A stretch of 64,000 nt of DNA, from assembly GCA_014529385.2 (NCBI GenBank), contig CM043945.1, forward strand, positions 151,751,741 to 151,815,740, read 5' to 3'. Both the position numbers and the translations under genes were made by a program. Shown here one piece after another: positions 53,117 to 63,299 of the stretch. The stretch's first letter is position 1. Every line of letters starts with the position of its first letter. Source of the stretch: Adiantum capillus-veneris. Its lineage: Eukaryota; Streptophyta; Polypodiopsida; Polypodiales; Pteridaceae. Below the pieces are notes generated by a model, which worked only from the letters and a program-made list of their open reading frames with translations, had not been told where the DNA came from and did not search any database.

Positions 53117-54536
53117 TCATGGAACAATACCTACATGAGATAGATACCTTTGACATATCTCTGGTAGATCCTTTGGTAGAAGGCGACTCAAATAGGGCTT
53201 CAAGAGATATCCTTCTACCTTCCTGGAGTGCTCTTTCCCATTCAAGTCCCTAAGCTGATAGTAACTTGAGTTGAAAGCCTTCTTGACTATGTATGGTCCC
53301 TGCCATTTAGTTTTAAACTTGGCATCAAAATGATTATCGAGTCGATTGTCATACCTTAGCACAAGATCTCCTTCATTGATGCCTTTGTTCTTCAATTTAT
53401 TGTCAAGCTTCTCCTTCACCTATGTAGCTTTCCTCTTGTAGCACTCATATGCTGCTTCTCTTTTCCACTCAAGCTCAGCTAGTGTAAGAAGTCGATCCAT
53501 CCATACCTCTTGATCATCTTGTGCACCTCTGCCATGAAGCCGTATCGTTGGGATGTTGAGCTCGATAGGCTGCAAAGCCTCTTGACCATAGACCAAGTGA
53601 AATGGTGTGAACTCCATGGCTTCCCTATATGTGGTTCGATATGCCCACAAGGCACCAGCCACAGAGTCATCCCACAACTTTTGTCTTGTCTTGCACCATC
53701 TTTCTAGTGATGCCTACAATGACACCATTAGCTTTCTCCACCAAACCATTTGACTGTGGGTAGTGACTGTGGGTAGTAGGGTGTGCTATGATGATGTAGA
53801 ATGTAAGCTCTTCACAAACTTCTATGAGTAAACCCTTCTTGAACCCAAGACTATTATCCAAAACAATCTCTAGAGGTGTGCCAAATCTACAACAAATATT
53901 AGTGTAGACAAACCTGCTCACTGTTTTCCCATTTACCCTTGCCACACTTTGAGCCTCTACCCACCTAGTCATGTAGTCTATAGCCACTAGAATGTAGAGT
54001 TTACCATTCTTTGTTCTAGGCAGAAGACCCATAGCATCAATGCCCCACTTTTCAAAAGGTCCATTTGCAAACACCATTTGCCTCGGACCATGCACTAGCC
54101 TTCTATTTCCATCTACCTGACAATTGTGGAAACTTTTACACCAATGTTGGACATCCACATGCAAGCTTGGCCAAACATATCCCGCAAGCAAAATCTTCTT
54201 CACGTTTAATTCTTGGGCAAAATGACTTCCACATGCCTCTTCATGAAAACCTTTTAGAATGGTTGGAATTTCCTTGATAGTTGGTACTCTTCTGTACACT
54301 TGATCCTTCCCTCCTTGATAGTTGGTACTCTTCTGTACACTTGATCCTTCCCTCTTTGATAGAGGGATCCTTCTAGGAATAGATAGAAACCTACCTTCTT
54401 CATGAGTCTCCTCTTTTGAGCTTTTGTGAAGTGGAAACTCTCCCTCCAAAATGTATCCAATAACAAGAGCCAATGACTCCAATCTCTGGTATCTCGGTTG
54501 CTTGATAGTTGCTGCTGCTATTATGATGACCCGCAC
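53117..54536 (-). pseudogene. G4 integrase
   Basis: H-E-E-A-C-G-S-H-F and W-C-K-S-F-H-N-C form the HHCC zinc part; I-D-A-M-G-L-L-P (first Asp), I-V-L-D-N-S-L-G-F (second Asp) and N-G-L-V-E-K-A-N (Glu) form the catalytic core. The C-terminal part (53677-53117) has G-D-L-V-L-R-Y-D-N-R and K-W-Q-G-P-Y-I-V. A frameshift lies near 53670-53700 and a stop at about 53420. The 41 bp duplication at 54274-54355 lies upstream of the zinc part. Confidence 0.92.
54274..54355 (-). repeat. 41 bp tandem duplication in G4 pol
   Basis: TTGATAGTTGGTACTCTTCT and the following bases occur at 54274 and 54315. The 41 bp offset breaks the frame upstream of integrase. Confidence 0.92.
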
Positions 54537-54560
54537 TTCTTTCTCAACACATGTAACTGC

Positions 54561-55304
54561 TTATTGTGCAAGTAGATCAGAATCCTCATTTTGTTTCCTA
54601 GGAATATGATATAGTTGCACTTCTTCAAACTGATTAAACAACCTACGAATGGCATGAACCTTTGTTCTTTGGCTTTCATTCTTGCATGCCCAAATGCCTA
54701 AAATCTGCTTCACAATGAGAAGTGCATCCCCTTTTACCATGAGACATTGTATACCTTGGCCGATGCACATCTTCAAACCATGAAGTAGTGTGGTGTATTC
54801 TGATTCATTTTTGCTAGTTGAACCTGGTAGATTGACCTTCTCTTTCATGACCACCTCCCCACTTGGGTTGAGCAATACTAGCCCTCCCCTTGCTTTTCCT
54901 GTGACTCGTCGAAAAGCTCCATGAAAGAACAAGGTAAAAGCATTAGGAATACTTTTTGGTGGTGGCAATGGTAGGGTTTTTATTTCAGGCACCTTAATTT
55001 CCTTCTCATATACCCTATAAGTGAGAATCCCTGCCAATTGTGCACGCACACTATCTTCTACCTTGAAAGAGTATTGAAACTCTTGCAACTCCATAATCCA
55101 CTTTGAGATCCTAGTACTAAGATTCATTTGAGATGACACCCAAGGGAACAAATTTTCTGTAGTGAGGATTACAAAAGGTTTTGGTAGCAAGTAGGATCTA
55201 AACTTTCTCACCGCAAACATGAGAGAAAGCATCATGAGTTCTGCCTCCATGTAGCCTCTCTCCAAAGCATTCATGGCCCTACTACAAAAGTAGATGGGTC
55301 GCAT
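54561..55304 (-). pseudogene. G4 RNase H plus archaeal-type RNase H
   Basis: 247 residues. The N-terminal third (P-I-Y-F-C-S-R-A-M-N, F-A-V-R-K-F-R-S-Y-L-L) is the RT-linked RNase H. Residues about 122-247 are a second RNase H: F-F-H-G-A-F-R, K-N-E-S-E-Y, V-K-G-D-A-L-L and E-D-S-D-L-L-A-Q. The second domain normally starts F-D-G; here Asp is His, removing a catalytic residue. The frame stays open across both. Confidence 0.9.
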
Positions 55305-55535
55305 CCTGGACTATGGGGATCTTGTTGTAGAAAAACAACACCAATTGTTTCTTTCCCAACACTAGAGCTAACAAAGATTGTGTACTCCCAGCAAGGAGGC
55401 ATAAGTGTCGGTAGCTCTGATAGGATGACTTTGATGTTACAAAAATATTCTTCAAGCTCATTAGACCAAACAAACTCGACTTGTTGTGTCAATTTTTGCA
55501 AAGGGTGAAGTAAATCCGAGGCTAAGTGAATGAAG
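55271..55535 (-). pseudogene. G4 RT C-terminal end (left side of G5)
   Basis: Starting at the insertion edge, the minus strand reads F-I-H-L-A-S-D-L-L-H-P-L-Q-K-L-T, then F-V-W-S-N-E-L-E. This is the segment that follows K-V-K-Y-M-S-R on the other side of G5 (about 61624-61640). The apparent Met of the open frame (55576) lies in G5 DNA. Confidence 0.9.
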
Positions 55536-56761
55536 TGTTGGTGCAACCAAAGTGTTTTGATTCTAGAAGGTGGCATGGGCAGATATATGCAAGGAAGAAG
55601 AAGTATGGAAAAGGACTGGAGTAGCTAGGAAAATCATGGTGTGGCAGGTAGCATAGGAATTGTATGAATGATGCGGCTTATAGGCCAATGAAGGCTCCTT
55701 GAGGGGCTCGTTTGGTGAACAGTTGAAGGAGATGCAAAGTGCAACTTCTGGGTCTAGGAATGCAAAGCTTGAAGTGCTGAAGGAGCAGGTCCAGACGGCT
55801 CATCAAACCGAGCTACGGAGCCAAAGTTATTGAAGGTTGAAGTTTTAGTGGTTTGCAGATTCTTACCGGACAGGGCAGTGGGAGACAGGTGATCCAAGTG
55901 GAAGTCAAGGTACAGGTGTGTAGAGCTCAATTCATGGAGCCTACCCATCTTTTTAGATTGCGAATGGGAGCCATGGTTTGCAAGATACATCCAATTGAAT
56001 TTTTTCCGGGGACCGGGTCTGAGCCCACTTGGCTGCATTGGAGGATGCACCATCTGGCGTCTTTTGAGACTCGACAAGATTCTAGAGCAGAGTATGCATC
56101 ATACACAGCTAGTAGGAAGTGGCTGCATGGAAAACGGATCCCGGAGCGGAGAGATATGGCAGTCGGAAGATTGGGTGTCTTTGTCCAAATTTGGTTGCAG
56201 ATGCTTTGATCGATTTTTTGCACCCTTAGTATGGAGACTTGAGAAATCCCGAAATGCAGTTGGAGCCGGGCATTTTCAAGTTGGCACGGCGAGCTTGAGG
56301 TTGGGGGTTCAACGGATCGGTAAATGGACCATCAGGGGCAAGTCGGCATGCAGGACAAGATATGGGAAGACAAAGTTTTTTTTAAAAAAAATGGTGGTTT
56401 TGTTTTATTTCCAAAGCCTTGAGGCTTGGGCATCACGAACTGCCATGTGTCGAATGCCATAGTCCCACATTCACAGTGGACGACTGGGAAAGTGTGGTAT
56501 AAGGGCTGGGCCATCAGCCCTCTAATGGACACAAGAGGGGAGAGAGAGGGGCGCTCTCCCTCCTATTAGCTATGGCGCTCTGGTCGGGTGCTGCGCGCGC
56601 GGGCCTGATGGTGCATGGCGGCAATTTTGGGCCGGTAGAGGCGGAGCAGAGCGGCACGACGGGGGCCGGTGGCCTGTGACGGCGAGTGATGACGTGGCAT
56701 AGCACCCCCGCTTAGGTCCAGCTTCACATGCGCCAAATTTTTTGAGGAAAGGGGTATTAAA

Positions 56762-56783
56762 CCCCCCCCCCCCCCCCCCCCCC
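56762..56783 (+). repeat. Poly-C tract, 22 C
   Basis: Homopolymer in the G5 5' LTR. The partner LTR has 15 C at the same place (60977-60991). The complementary G-run could form a quadruplex. Length may also reflect sequencing error. Confidence 0.9.
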
Positions 56784-57007
56784 ATAGCGACATCGCTAGT
56801 GCTCAAGGTGGGGAGGGGTCTCGCAGCCGAGGTGTGAGCCGGCAAGGGCGGCCAAATTGAAGGGACAAAGTACACCATGCAAATATTTCCAAAATTGAAA
56901 GGTGCCAAGTGGTGGCAATGCAAGTAGATTCTAAATGGAGCTCCAAGTGTAGTGCACGACATGGAAGCTCACCCCCATTTTTCTTTTTTAAGTCTCCTAG
57001 AATTTCC

Positions 57008-57014
57008 TATAAAA
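57008..57014 (+). promoter_or_regulatory. G5 LTR TATA box
   Basis: CCTATAAAAGGAGGCC context in the 5' LTR only. The corresponding DNA is deleted from the 3' LTR (near 61175). Confidence 0.7.
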
Positions 57015-57518
57015 GGAGGCCTATGTTCATTTTTTGTGGGTCTTTGACCAATGTGAGCTTTTTTCCTTGAGGTTTTTTGCCAAGGCTTTTGAGCCATTGT
57101 TTTTGGTTCCCGAGGTTCATGCCAGCGGTGTGTTGGTTGTATATGGTATTGCATATGCTAGAAGACTATTCTCTACTGTTTCTGGGCGTTATTCCCCCCT
57201 TTCCCCCTTCTCTTTTCTGCTTGTGTGCGTGTGTTATTGGGCGTGTGTGCCTCCCCGAGGTTTTTCGTACAAAGAGAGATAGAGAGAGGTTGTGTAAGTG
57301 TGGAAGGCTGTGAATTGAGCAGAGCGGAGTGATTGAGTCTGTCTAGTGCATTGCAAGGCGTATGTGCGTATGGTTATGTGAAAGCGGTGGTTTGCTTGCG
57401 GGTAGTGTTGAGTTTTGAAGGTGAACTCTAGTGGATTGGGGTGTTGTGTATACCCTGGGCTATAGTGAGGCATTGTGTTGTGTGCTGGGTGTGTTCCCCT
57501 TCCCCCCTCTCCATCTTC

Positions 57519-57538
57519 TGGTGCCCCCACGCAGGAGC
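57519..57538 (+). promoter_or_regulatory. G5 primer binding site
   Basis: TGGTGCCCCCACGCAGGAGC five bases after the LTR, nearly the same as in G3 (33265). Confidence 0.7.
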
Positions 57539-57624
57539 TGTCTGATGCTCCAACTTGTGGTTGAAGTGGTGTTTTTTAGCCGACAAAGCGGTTGACTGAT
57601 GGTCGAGATGTTTGATGGTCGAGT

Positions 57625-58236
57625 TTGAAGCTGACAGAGATGGTGGAGCCAGGTTTTGGCCCCATATTTACGGGGATTGAAGATCCCGAGGATTGGTTAG
57701 CAGATTTTGAGATATGGCAGTTGTCGATGCGTATGTTGACGGATGCAAAAAGGTTACAGATGGTGCCGTTGTTGATGCGAGGACGAGCCAAGGTGTGGTT
57801 CGATGGTTTAAAGAGCAGTGATCAAGAATCATGGCAAAGGTTGTAGAGTCGGTTTTTGGAGCGGTTTTGAGAGATGATTACGGCGGAAAAAGCCGGTGCA
57901 AGGTTGAAGGCGGTACACCAGGATGTAAGTAAAGATTTCTCTATTTTCATTGAGCAGTTTGAAGCTTGTTGAAAAAAATTGGAGAATGCTACTGGGGTCA
58001 AAAGCAATCAATCTTTGAAGCTATCAAAGCTGTTAGAGTGCTTGCATCGGAGGACTAGAGAAAAGGTAGAAGATGTTGCAGATACATATGAAGACATGGT
58101 CTATCTGGCAAAGATAAAGAGCAGAAAGGTGAAGCGGAAGTTGGATTTGGGAGTGTTAAAGCCAGCAGATTATATGCCTCTTGCGGAGCTAGCGAAGTGC
58201 TCTTTGGTCCAACCAAGGGTGATTCCAATGGTTTGA
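57625..58236 (+). pseudogene. G5 gag
   Basis: One frame with stops at about 57844, 57868, 57970 and 58234. F-T-G-I-E-D-P-E-D-W-L-A-D-F-E-I-W and M-V-P-L-L-M-R-G-R-A-K-V-W-F-D-G-L are the plant gag pattern; L-L-E-C-L-H-R-R-T-R-E-K follows. No zinc knuckle. It would form the particle shell. Confidence 0.85.
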
Positions 58237-58302
58237 AATGCAGAGCCTGTTGAGATAAGACCTACTATTGGTTATGTTCCTTGGAGATTTCCAGTATGTG
58301 AT

Positions 58303-59436
58303 GTGCATGTGCCGAGGGTGGAAGAGTTTGTCAATGAGGAGAAGCTCCATGTCGAGGTGAACCAAGATGCAAAAGCGGTAGCAGATGTGGAGGTTCCGGT
58401 ACAGATTGAAGAGGTAAAGCATGTTCTTGTGGAGAGTTTTCATGAAAAGGTGGCAGAATGCAATCGGAATGCAGATATCGAGGGTTCAGAAGCTGATGAA
58501 GAAAGTTTGCAAAGCGATGAAGATGGTCAAGCTCTTGTGGAGCAGCAAGCGGATGCAGATGTTGATACGGAGTCGGTATATGATGTCAGTGATGATGATG
58601 GTACAAGTTTGAGTAGCTCGGAGACAAGCGAGGAGAACAGAGTGGATGAGTCCACATCCTATGACGAAGAGACGAAATCTGATGAACCTGAACTGGTAAA
58701 GGTAAAGCTACCCTCTTATGTGTTTGATGATATGATAATAGCCCATGTTCAAGAAGAGGAGGGAACAAAGCAAGCTGAGATGCTTGATGAAAGACAAGTA
58801 GTGCGGTCTAGACCTACATATGATGATATGCAGGTAAAGGTAGTGTGTGGTGCCATGCTAATGGCTATGTTGATGAAGGTAGTGGTAGAAGGTGCCATGG
58901 TGGTGCAACATGTGCAGAATTTTTCCAAGAGAGATGAAGCGGCCATGTCTATGGTGGAAGTCGAGTTGGGTGCGGTAGAGAACGAGTTTCTCTCTTCCAT
59001 GGAGGAGCATGATGCAGCGGTAGAAGAGGTGCTTAAAGAACAGGTAATTGAAGTTGATGAACAAGAGCTGCTGATCGACCTTGAAGGGTTGATTGACAAG
59101 GAAGGGCTCGATGATGCTGGAATGGAGTGTGTGTCCAAAGAGGAGGTTGTGATGCCAAAGACGGAGGAGATTCCAATGCAGTTGACATGTCCAATGGTGG
59201 AGAAAGAAGAATCTCAAGCAGTGGCTTTGCTTCTAGTGAAGGTATATGAATTATGGTTGATGAAAAAGATGGTAGATACAGCTCTATGGAGGCTGGTTCA
59301 GCAGGTGCAGAGTTCTATGCTCAAGGACTCCACTTCCTTTGGTTGGGAGGGAGGGTCAAACATGTGTTGGAGCTTGGTGTCAGGTACATGTTTTTTTGAT
59401 GTGATGATATACTTGGTGCTACTTGGTATGGAATAG
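58303..59436 (+). CDS. G5 acidic ORF
   Basis: 377 residues in the same frame as gag, so the Met is probably internal. Extremely acidic: E-G-S-E-A-D-E-E-S-L-Q-S-D-E-D-G, D-V-S-D-D-D-G and long Glu/Val-rich stretches; it ends hydrophobic. No domain recognised. The open frame is long for decayed DNA. The function in the element is unknown; the acidic character is shared with the frame at 48462-50038, but no sequence similarity is obvious. Confidence 0.6.
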   Translation: MHVPRVEEFVNEEKLHVEVNQDAKAVADVEVPVQIEEVKHVLVESFHEKVAECNRNADIEGSEADEESLQSDEDGQALVEQQADADVDTESVYDVSDDDGTSLSSSETSEENRVDESTSYDEETKSDEPELVKVKLPSYVFDDMIIAHVQEEEGTKQAEMLDERQVVRSRPTYDDMQVKVVCGAMLMAMLMKVVVEGAMVVQHVQNFSKRDEAAMSMVEVELGAVENEFLSSMEEHDAAVEEVLKEQVIEVDEQELLIDLEGLIDKEGLDDAGMECVSKEEVVMPKTEEIPMQLTCPMVEKEESQAVALLLVKVYELWLMKKMVDTALWRLVQQVQSSMLKDSTSFGWEGGSNMCWSLVSGTCFFDVMIYLVLLGME

Positions 59437-59733
59437 ACAGATTGAAGAGGAATGCATGGAGTGCAGAAGGTAGGCTATGGGCAGCCTACACACATGGTGG
59501 TCTAGGTGCTGGGGTACGACACTATGGTGATCAATTACAGATGGGTGGAAGATATCAACGATAGGTGTTTGATCCAGGCTGAAGCTATGTGATGCAGGGG
59601 GTGGGGCAACCCACTTGATTCTTTGGCAATAGGGTGCAAACAATGTACATACGGTTTTAGTTTTCTCATAGTGTGTGCCAGGTTTTGCAGTTAGAAAGAG
59701 AATAAAGCTCTTCTGTGGTTGAGCATAAATGCT

Positions 59734-59750
59734 CAACAGGGGGGTGGGCA
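59734..59750 (+). promoter_or_regulatory. G5 polypurine tract
   Basis: AACAGGGGGGTGGGCAA immediately before the 3' LTR start (TGATGGTGCACC at 59752). Confidence 0.75.
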
Positions 59751-59751
59751 A

Positions 59752-61619
59752 TGATGGTGCACCAAAGTGTGTCGACTCTAGAAGGTGGCATGGGTAGATG
59801 TATGAAGGCAAGCAGAAGCATGGCAAAGGACTGGAGCAGCTAGGAAAATCATGGTTTGGCAGGTAACAACGGAATTGTATGCATGATGCGGCTTATAGGC
59901 CAAGGAAGGCTCCATGAGGGGCTAGTTTGGTGAACAATTGAAGGAGATACAAAGTGCAGCTTCTTGGTCTAGGAATGAAGAGCTTGAAGTGCTGAAGGAG
60001 CAGGTCTAGATGGCTCATCAAACCAAGCTACGGAGCCAAAGTTATTGAAGGTTGAAGTTTTAGTGGTTTGCAGATTCTTGCCGGACAGGGCAGCGCGAGA
60101 TAGGTGATCCAAGTGGAAGTCAAGGTACATGTGTGTAGAGCTCAATTCATGGAGCCCACCCGTCTTTTCAGATTGCGAATCGGAGCCATGGTTTGCAAGA
60201 TACAGCTAATTGAATTTTTTCCGAGGGCCGGGTCTAAGCCCACTTGGCTGCATTGGAGGATGCGCCATCTGCTGTCTTTTGAGACTTGAAAAGACTCTAG
60301 AGCAGAGTATGCATCATACGGAGCTAGTAGGAAGTGGTTGCATGGAAAACGGAGCCTAGAGCGGAGAGATATGGCAGTCAGAAGATTGGGTGTCTTTGTC
60401 CAAAGTTGGTTGCAGATGCTTTGATCGATTTTTTGCACCCTCAGTATGGAGTCTTGCGAAATCCCAAAATGTAGTTGGAGCCGGGCATTTTCAAGTCAAC
60501 ACGGTGAGCTTGTGGTTGGGGGTTCAACGTCTCGATAAATGGACCATCAGGGGAAAGTGGGCATGCAGGACAAGATGGGGGAAGACAAAGTTTTTTTAAA
60601 AAAAAGGGTGGTTTTGTTTTATTTCCAAAGCCTTGAGGCTTGGGCATCACGAACTGCCACGTGTCGAATGGCATAGTCCCACATTCGCAGTTGGACGGCT
60701 AGGAAAGCGCGGTATAAGGGCTGGCCCATCAGCCCTCTAATGGACACAAGAGGGGAGAGAGAGGGGAGGTCTCCCTCCTGTTAGAAGCTATGGCGCTCTG
60801 GTCGGGCGCTATGCGCGCGGGCCTGACGGCGCATGGCAGCAATTTTGGACCGGTAGAGACGGATCATGGCGGCACGACGGGGGCCGGCGGCCTGTGACGG
60901 CGAGTGTTGACATGGCATAGCATGACCCCTTAGGGCCAGGTTCACATGCGCCAAATGTTTTGAGGATAGGGGTATACCCCCCCCCCCCCCCAATAGAGAC
61001 ATCGCTACTGCTCAAGGTGGGGAGGGGTCTCGCAGCCGAGGTGTGAGCCAGCAAGGGTGGCCAAATTGAAGGGACAAAGTACACCATGCAAATATTTCCA
61101 AAATTGAAAGGTGCCAAGTGGTGGAAATGCAAGTAGATTCTAAATGGAGCTCCAAGTGTAGTGCACGACATGGAAGATTTTTTGCTTGAGGTTTTTTGCC
61201 AATGCTTTTGAGCTATTGTTTTTGGTTGCCGAGGTTTATGCCGGCTGTGTGTTGGTTGTATATGGTATTGCATATGCTAGAAGACTATTCTCTACTATTT
61301 CTGGGCGTTATTCCCCCTCTTTTCTGCTTGTGTGCATGTGTTTTGGGGAGTGTGTGCCCCCCGAGGTTGGTCGTAAGAAGAGAGATAGAGAGAGGTTGTG
61401 TGAGTGTGGAAGACTGTGAATTGAGTGGACTGGAGTGATTGAGTCTGTCTGGTGCATTGCAAGGCGTATGTGCATATGGTTGTGTGAAAGCGATAGTTTG
61501 CTTGCGGGTAGTGTTGAGTTTTGTAGGTGAACTCTAGTGGATTGGGGCGCTATGTATAGCCTGGGCTATAGTGAGGCATTGTGTTGTGTGCTGGGTGTGG
61601 CCCCCTTTCCCCCTCTCCA
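59752..61619 (+). repeat. G5 3' LTR with TATA deletion
   Basis: 1868 bp, about 110 bp shorter than the 5' LTR. Most of the loss is a block after CACGACATGGAAG (near 61175), which removed the TATA box and about 85 bp. Other differences are scattered substitutions and the shorter C-run. Confidence 0.92.
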
Positions 61620-62600
61620 ACGTGACATATACTTCACCTTTTGAATGAATGAGATGACCTTTTTAAGACTCTTGGGTGATGGTAACTCAATAAGAGCCTT
61701 TGCCTTTGAAGGATCCAACTGGCAATACCTTTATAGGAAACCTTGTGACCAAGCAAGATCACTTCATCCTCACCTATGTGGCACTTGTCGGGGTTGAGTT
61801 GACCTCCCATGTCGTAAAGTTTTTTTAGAACTTCTTCTACCTTTTGTAGCTGCAATGATTCTGAGCTATAAATGCAGAAATCATCAATGAACACCCTAAT
61901 TGACTTTCCAAAGAATGCTTGAAACACCATGTTCATCAAAGGTTGGAAAGTTGCAGGATTATTTGCCAAATGGCCTAATTCTAAAAGCATAAAAAACCCG
62001 CGGAGTGATGAAGGTTGTCTTCAACTGATCCTCTAATGCGATACCTATTTGAAAGTAACCTAAGTAGCCATCACACAGTGTAGTTCTCGTGACTAGCTAC
62101 CTCATTTAGTATCTCATCCTGAAATGGGAGGGCAAAGTGATCTCTTTTTGTTGCCTCATTTAGTGGAAGGTAATCCACACACACCCTCCACTTGCCGTTC
62201 TTCTTGGGAGTGACAACAACGGGAGAGACCCACTCTGAATTTTCTCCCCATTGGATAAATGAAACATGCTGCTAGAAGCCATCTTACCTCCTTGAGTAAA
62301 GCCTGCTCCTTGATGACTCCTAGCCTTCCTAGCTTTTGAGCCTTAGGTGTGCCCTCTGGCTTTAAGTCAATCTTGTGTTGAACAACATCTACTCCACGCA
62401 CGTCGGTGTAGTCTTTAGCAAAAAGCCTAGGAAACTTCCTTAGCACACATTTGAACTCCTCTCTTTCGTCCTTTGTAAGTGTTGCAGACAACATACCTTC
62501 TATCATTCCTTCATATTGCACATTGTGGTTCTCTTGAGTACCTACCTCTTCCAAGCCTTGACAAGAGGTCTCTTGGTTGCTTGGCTTAAACCTTACCCCC
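61620..62600 (-). pseudogene. G4 RT, right side of G5
   Basis: Minus-strand scraps: F-A-K-D-Y-T-D-V-R-G-V-D and V-V-Q-H-K-I-D-L-K-P (62450-62350), then after shifts F-Q-P-L-M-N-M-V-F-Q and S-I-R-V-F-I-D-D-F-C-I-Y-S (about 61950-61870), the catalytic I-D-D, and L-N-P-D-K-C-H. It ends K-V-K-Y-M-S-R at the G5 edge. Stops and frameshifts throughout. Confidence 0.9.
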
Positions 62601-62759
62601 ATGACTTTGATGGAAGACTCCTCTTCAGTGACGCTGCCGCTACTTTCTTCTTCTGAAGTGCTATCGGTCCAGACTTCCTCCGTCTTGCTTTGTGATGATT
62701 CTTCATGTAGCTCCTCTTGGAGTTTCTCCTTCATGTCAAAGACAACCTTCTTATGATTG

Positions 62760-63286
62760 TCATTCCTACAAATTATCTTTCCACTCTCCCAATCCTGCAA
62801 AGCTCGCATTTTCATTAACCGTGGTCTTCCTAGGATAAATGGCTAACCATTTCCTTTGGTAGACATGACATAGAAATCCACTGCCTTCTTAATGCCAAAA
62901 GCCTCTACAAAAACATTTTTACAAATGCCTACGCACCTAGACTTGCTATTGTTTTCCATCTTGACTTTAATTTCAGGTGTCTCATGGATGTGCATGCCTA
63001 GTATTTGCATGAGTCCCTCTATCATGATGCAAATTTGTGCGCTCCCATCCACTAGACCTTTCCTAACCAATCTTCCTTTGATGTGACAATCTAGCACAGA
63101 TGTAATATCCTCATTCATTTCAGCTTGTGCAATTTTTACAACAGGCACACTCTCTTTTACCTTTCTCCTATTGCTAAATGCCTTTGTTAAATCCCTCCTA
63201 ACTTGCGGACATAATGCAAGAAAATGAGGCCATGAGATATTAGGACCCTTACCTCTCATGTCTTCCAACAAGTTGTATGGAGCCAT
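62760..63286 (-). pseudogene. G4 aspartic protease
   Basis: K-G-L-V-D-G-S-A-Q-I-C-I-M is the active-site loop (D-G-S/G-A). After a stop near 62841, F-I-L-G-R-P-R-L-M-K-M-R-A-L-Q-D-W gives the L-G-R-P block. It continues into an acidic linker (62750-62600) before RT. Confidence 0.85.
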
Positions 63287-63299
63287 ACCACGTCCAAGA

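Larger units (their letters stand above)
55536..57513 (+). repeat. G5 5' LTR
   Basis: 1978 bp, TGTTGGTGCAACC...CCCCTCTCCA. It carries TATAAAA at 57008-57014 and a run of 22 C at 56762-56783. Confidence 0.92.
55536..61619 (+). mobile_element. G5: gag-only LTR retrotransposon inserted in G4 RT
   Basis: Left LTR 55536-57513, primer site 57519-57538, one long broken frame (57625-59436) of gag plus an acidic region, purine tract (59734-59750), right LTR 59752-61619. No protease, RT or integrase. It splits the G4 codon series M-S-R / F-I-H. Flanks AAGTG and ACGTG are a possible imperfect target duplication. It must have depended on another element for enzymes. Confidence 0.92.

Noticed and set aside
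58749-59217. Minus-strand Ser/Thr- and His-rich ORFs
   Set aside because: Shadows of the acidic plus-strand ORF of G5.
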